A stretch of 6,897 nt of DNA, taken from contig DQVJ01000057.1 of assembly GCA_015661795.1 (NCBI GenBank), positions 1 through 6,897 of the forward strand, written 5' to 3'. The position numbers were made by a program, and so were the translations under genes. Below, piece by piece: positions 6,016 to 6,897 of the stretch. Source of the DNA: Sulfurovum sp. (GTDB lineage Bacteria > Campylobacterota > Campylobacteria > Campylobacterales > Sulfurovaceae). Each line of letters begins with the position of its first letter. The first letter of the stretch is position 1. The notes under the pieces were generated by a model. It was not told where the DNA came from, did no database searches, and saw nothing but the letters and a program-made list of their open reading frames with translations.

Positions 6016-6044
6016 GTTATACACTACTAAACCTAGTGTGTCAA
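6016..6044 (-). promoter_or_regulatory. Predicted sigma70-type promoter of the oxidase operon
   Basis: On the minus strand TTGACA (6044-6039) is followed by a 17-base spacer and TATAAC (6021-6016). The -35 element matches the bacterial consensus at all six bases, the -10 at five of six, and the spacing is optimal. It faces sco and lies just beyond the ddl stop. Transcription would start around 6009. Promoters in Campylobacterota often lack a recognisable -35, so this one looks unusually strong for the group. Confidence 0.7.
6021..6039. promoter_or_regulatory. Dyad (operator-like) filling the promoter spacer
   Basis: ACACTA (6021-6026) and TAGTGT (6034-6039) form a perfect 6-base inverted repeat around a 7-base centre. 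The outermost bases touch both the -10 and the -35 elements, so a protein bound here would block RNA polymerase. I cannot name the regulator. Confidence 0.5.
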
Positions 6045-6052
6045 TAGAAAAT

Positions 6053-6076
6053 AAGGAAAAGACTACGCTTTTCCTT
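6053..6076 (-). terminator. Possible intrinsic terminator of ddl
   Basis: AAGGAAAAG and CTTTTCCTT form a perfect 9-base stem with a 6-base loop that contains the ddl TAG stop codon. On the minus strand it is followed by ATTTTCTATT, a modest U-rich tail. The stem is only moderately GC-rich and the tail is imperfect, so termination may be partial. Confidence 0.45.
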
Positions 6077-6897
6077 TTGCACTCTGTATAGAATGAATGT
6101 ACTGATAGTCAATAGAAATTTTTTGTTCTTTCGGTAGGTTTTTGAACAATCTTTCTAACATACCTTCAAAATCATTGAAAAGATAATTTGCCATAGAGCC
6201 AGGAATTGGGTTGATTTCATTCAACAAAACTTCACCATCCACAACAAAAAAATCACAACGGATGATGCTTCCTAAGAAAAGTGGTTCATAAATTTTTTTA
6301 AAATTCTCTTGGATATTTTGTTTTAAACTATCATCAATATCTGCCGCAAGTACTTGTGAATCTCGTGAAAAATCCATATATTTTTTTTCAAAATCTAAAA
6401 ATGCTTCCTTTTGTGGTTCTTCTACAATGGAAAGTTCCCAATTACTTGTATAACATCCTGCCAGATTGAACTCTTTAACCCCTTCAATAAATGGTTCCAC
6501 AATTACATCTGTGTCAAATTCAAAAGCGATATCTAAAGCATAATCAAGTTCAGATGGCTCTTTTACAATACTCACACCAATACTTGACCCAAGACGTACC
6601 GGTTTAATAATAACAGGATAATCCATAACTATTTTCCTCTTATCATTTTTCGAAAGATATTCATAGGCTACCGTTTTCACGCCTAAACTTTCTGCCAAGA
6701 ATTTTGTGTAGAGTTTATTGTACGAAAATGCTGAAGCTTCCATACGTGGAGAGACAAACGGTATACGGAAAAACTCCATTATTGAAGCAATTTTTCCATC
6801 TTCACCATCTCTTCCATGGATAAGATTCAGAACACCATCAAAAGAAACTGTCTTAGATCCAAACATACCATCTATAAAGAAACCACCTTGCTTAAGT
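6063..6897 (-). CDS. ddl: D-alanine--D-alanine ligase, N-terminus missing at the right edge
   Basis: This cytoplasmic ATP-grasp enzyme joins two D-alanines for peptidoglycan precursors. The frame is open to the window edge with 277 residues visible; family members in this phylum are about 345 residues, so roughly 70 are missing. Visible motifs are HGRDGEDG (6795-6818), the ATP-binding KPVRLGSSIG, the segment DFEKKYMDFSRDSQ that matches the mobile loop over the active site, RCDFF, and the metal-binding NEINPIPGSM, which ends the active-site set. The wording GGFF...SFDGVLNLIHG and ASAFSYNKLYTK strongly recalls the Campylobacter enzyme. An internal ATG at 6866 is not the true start, because conserved sequence continues upstream of it. 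The gene is unrelated to the oxidase operon and is separated from it by a promoter and probable terminator. Confidence 0.95.
   Translation of the reverse strand, partial: LKQGGFFIDGMFGSKTVSFDGVLNLIHGRDGEDGKIASIMEFFRIPFVSPRMEASAFSYNKLYTKFLAESLGVKTVAYEYLSKNDKRKIVMDYPVIIKPVRLGSSIGVSIVKEPSELDYALDIAFEFDTDVIVEPFIEGVKEFNLAGCYTSNWELSIVEEPQKEAFLDFEKKYMDFSRDSQVLAADIDDSLKQNIQENFKKIYEPLFLGSIIRCDFFVVDGEVLLNEINPIPGSMANYLFNDFEGMLERLFKNLPKEQKISIDYQYIHSIQSAKGKA

Larger units (their letters stand above)
5824..6062. other. AT-rich intergenic region, operon promoter and long leader
   Basis: I see no reading frame of note in these 239 bases on either strand. The distal end holds the promoter and dyad described separately. 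If transcription starts near 6009, the sco leader would be about 186 bases long. In this leader I see AATTCT-TAT-AGAATT (5902-5916), a short perfect inverted repeat in AT-rich sequence, and a possible weak second -10 element, TATAAA, on the minus strand (5853-5858). Confidence 0.6.

Overview
The window is AT-rich, and every gene I can support lies on the minus strand, so transcription runs from high to low coordinates. The organism is most likely a member of the Campylobacterota (Sulfurimonas/Sulfurovum-like). The main evidence is the truncated D-alanine--D-alanine ligase at the right edge, whose wording around HGRDGEDG closely resembles the Campylobacter/Helicobacter family. The low GC and very tight gene packing agree with this. 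The genus is an inference and was not tested by any search.

Layout from right to left: (1) about 6897-6063, the 3' part of ddl, whose stop codon sits in the loop of a short hairpin that may act as its terminator. (2) 6062-5824, a 239-base AT-rich intergenic region with a strong sigma70-like promoter (TTGACA, 17-base spacer, TATAAC) facing the oxidase genes. A perfect 6-base dyad fills the promoter spacer, and TTGAT/ATCAA elements lie near the predicted start point. (3) 5823-251, a compact operon sco-ctaD-ctaE-ctaF-ctaC-ctaB with junctions that overlap or are only a few bases apart. (4) 230-1, the N-terminal part of an unrecognised small membrane protein that probably continues the operon.

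Together the operon encodes a proton-pumping heme-copper oxygen reductase with a CuA site. It has a subunit I with all metal ligands and an A2-type helix VI (YSHPAV, lacking the helix VI glutamate), and a five-helix subunit III. It also has a small caa3-type subunit IV and a subunit II with the CuA ligand set followed by two nearly identical cytochrome c domains in tandem. Sco would help load copper and CtaB would make heme O. Neither a heme A synthase (ctaA) nor a CtaG/Cox11-type CuB chaperone is visible in the window. Electrons should flow from periplasmic donors through two c hemes to CuA, then the low-spin heme and the heme-CuB centre. I infer a cc(a/o)a/o3-type enzyme.

The features most worth attention are the diheme subunit II, a 50-base identical block inside its otherwise diverged repeats (suggesting gene conversion), the gene order I-III-IV-II, and the operator-like promoter. 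The gene families themselves are known; I see no wholly new system.
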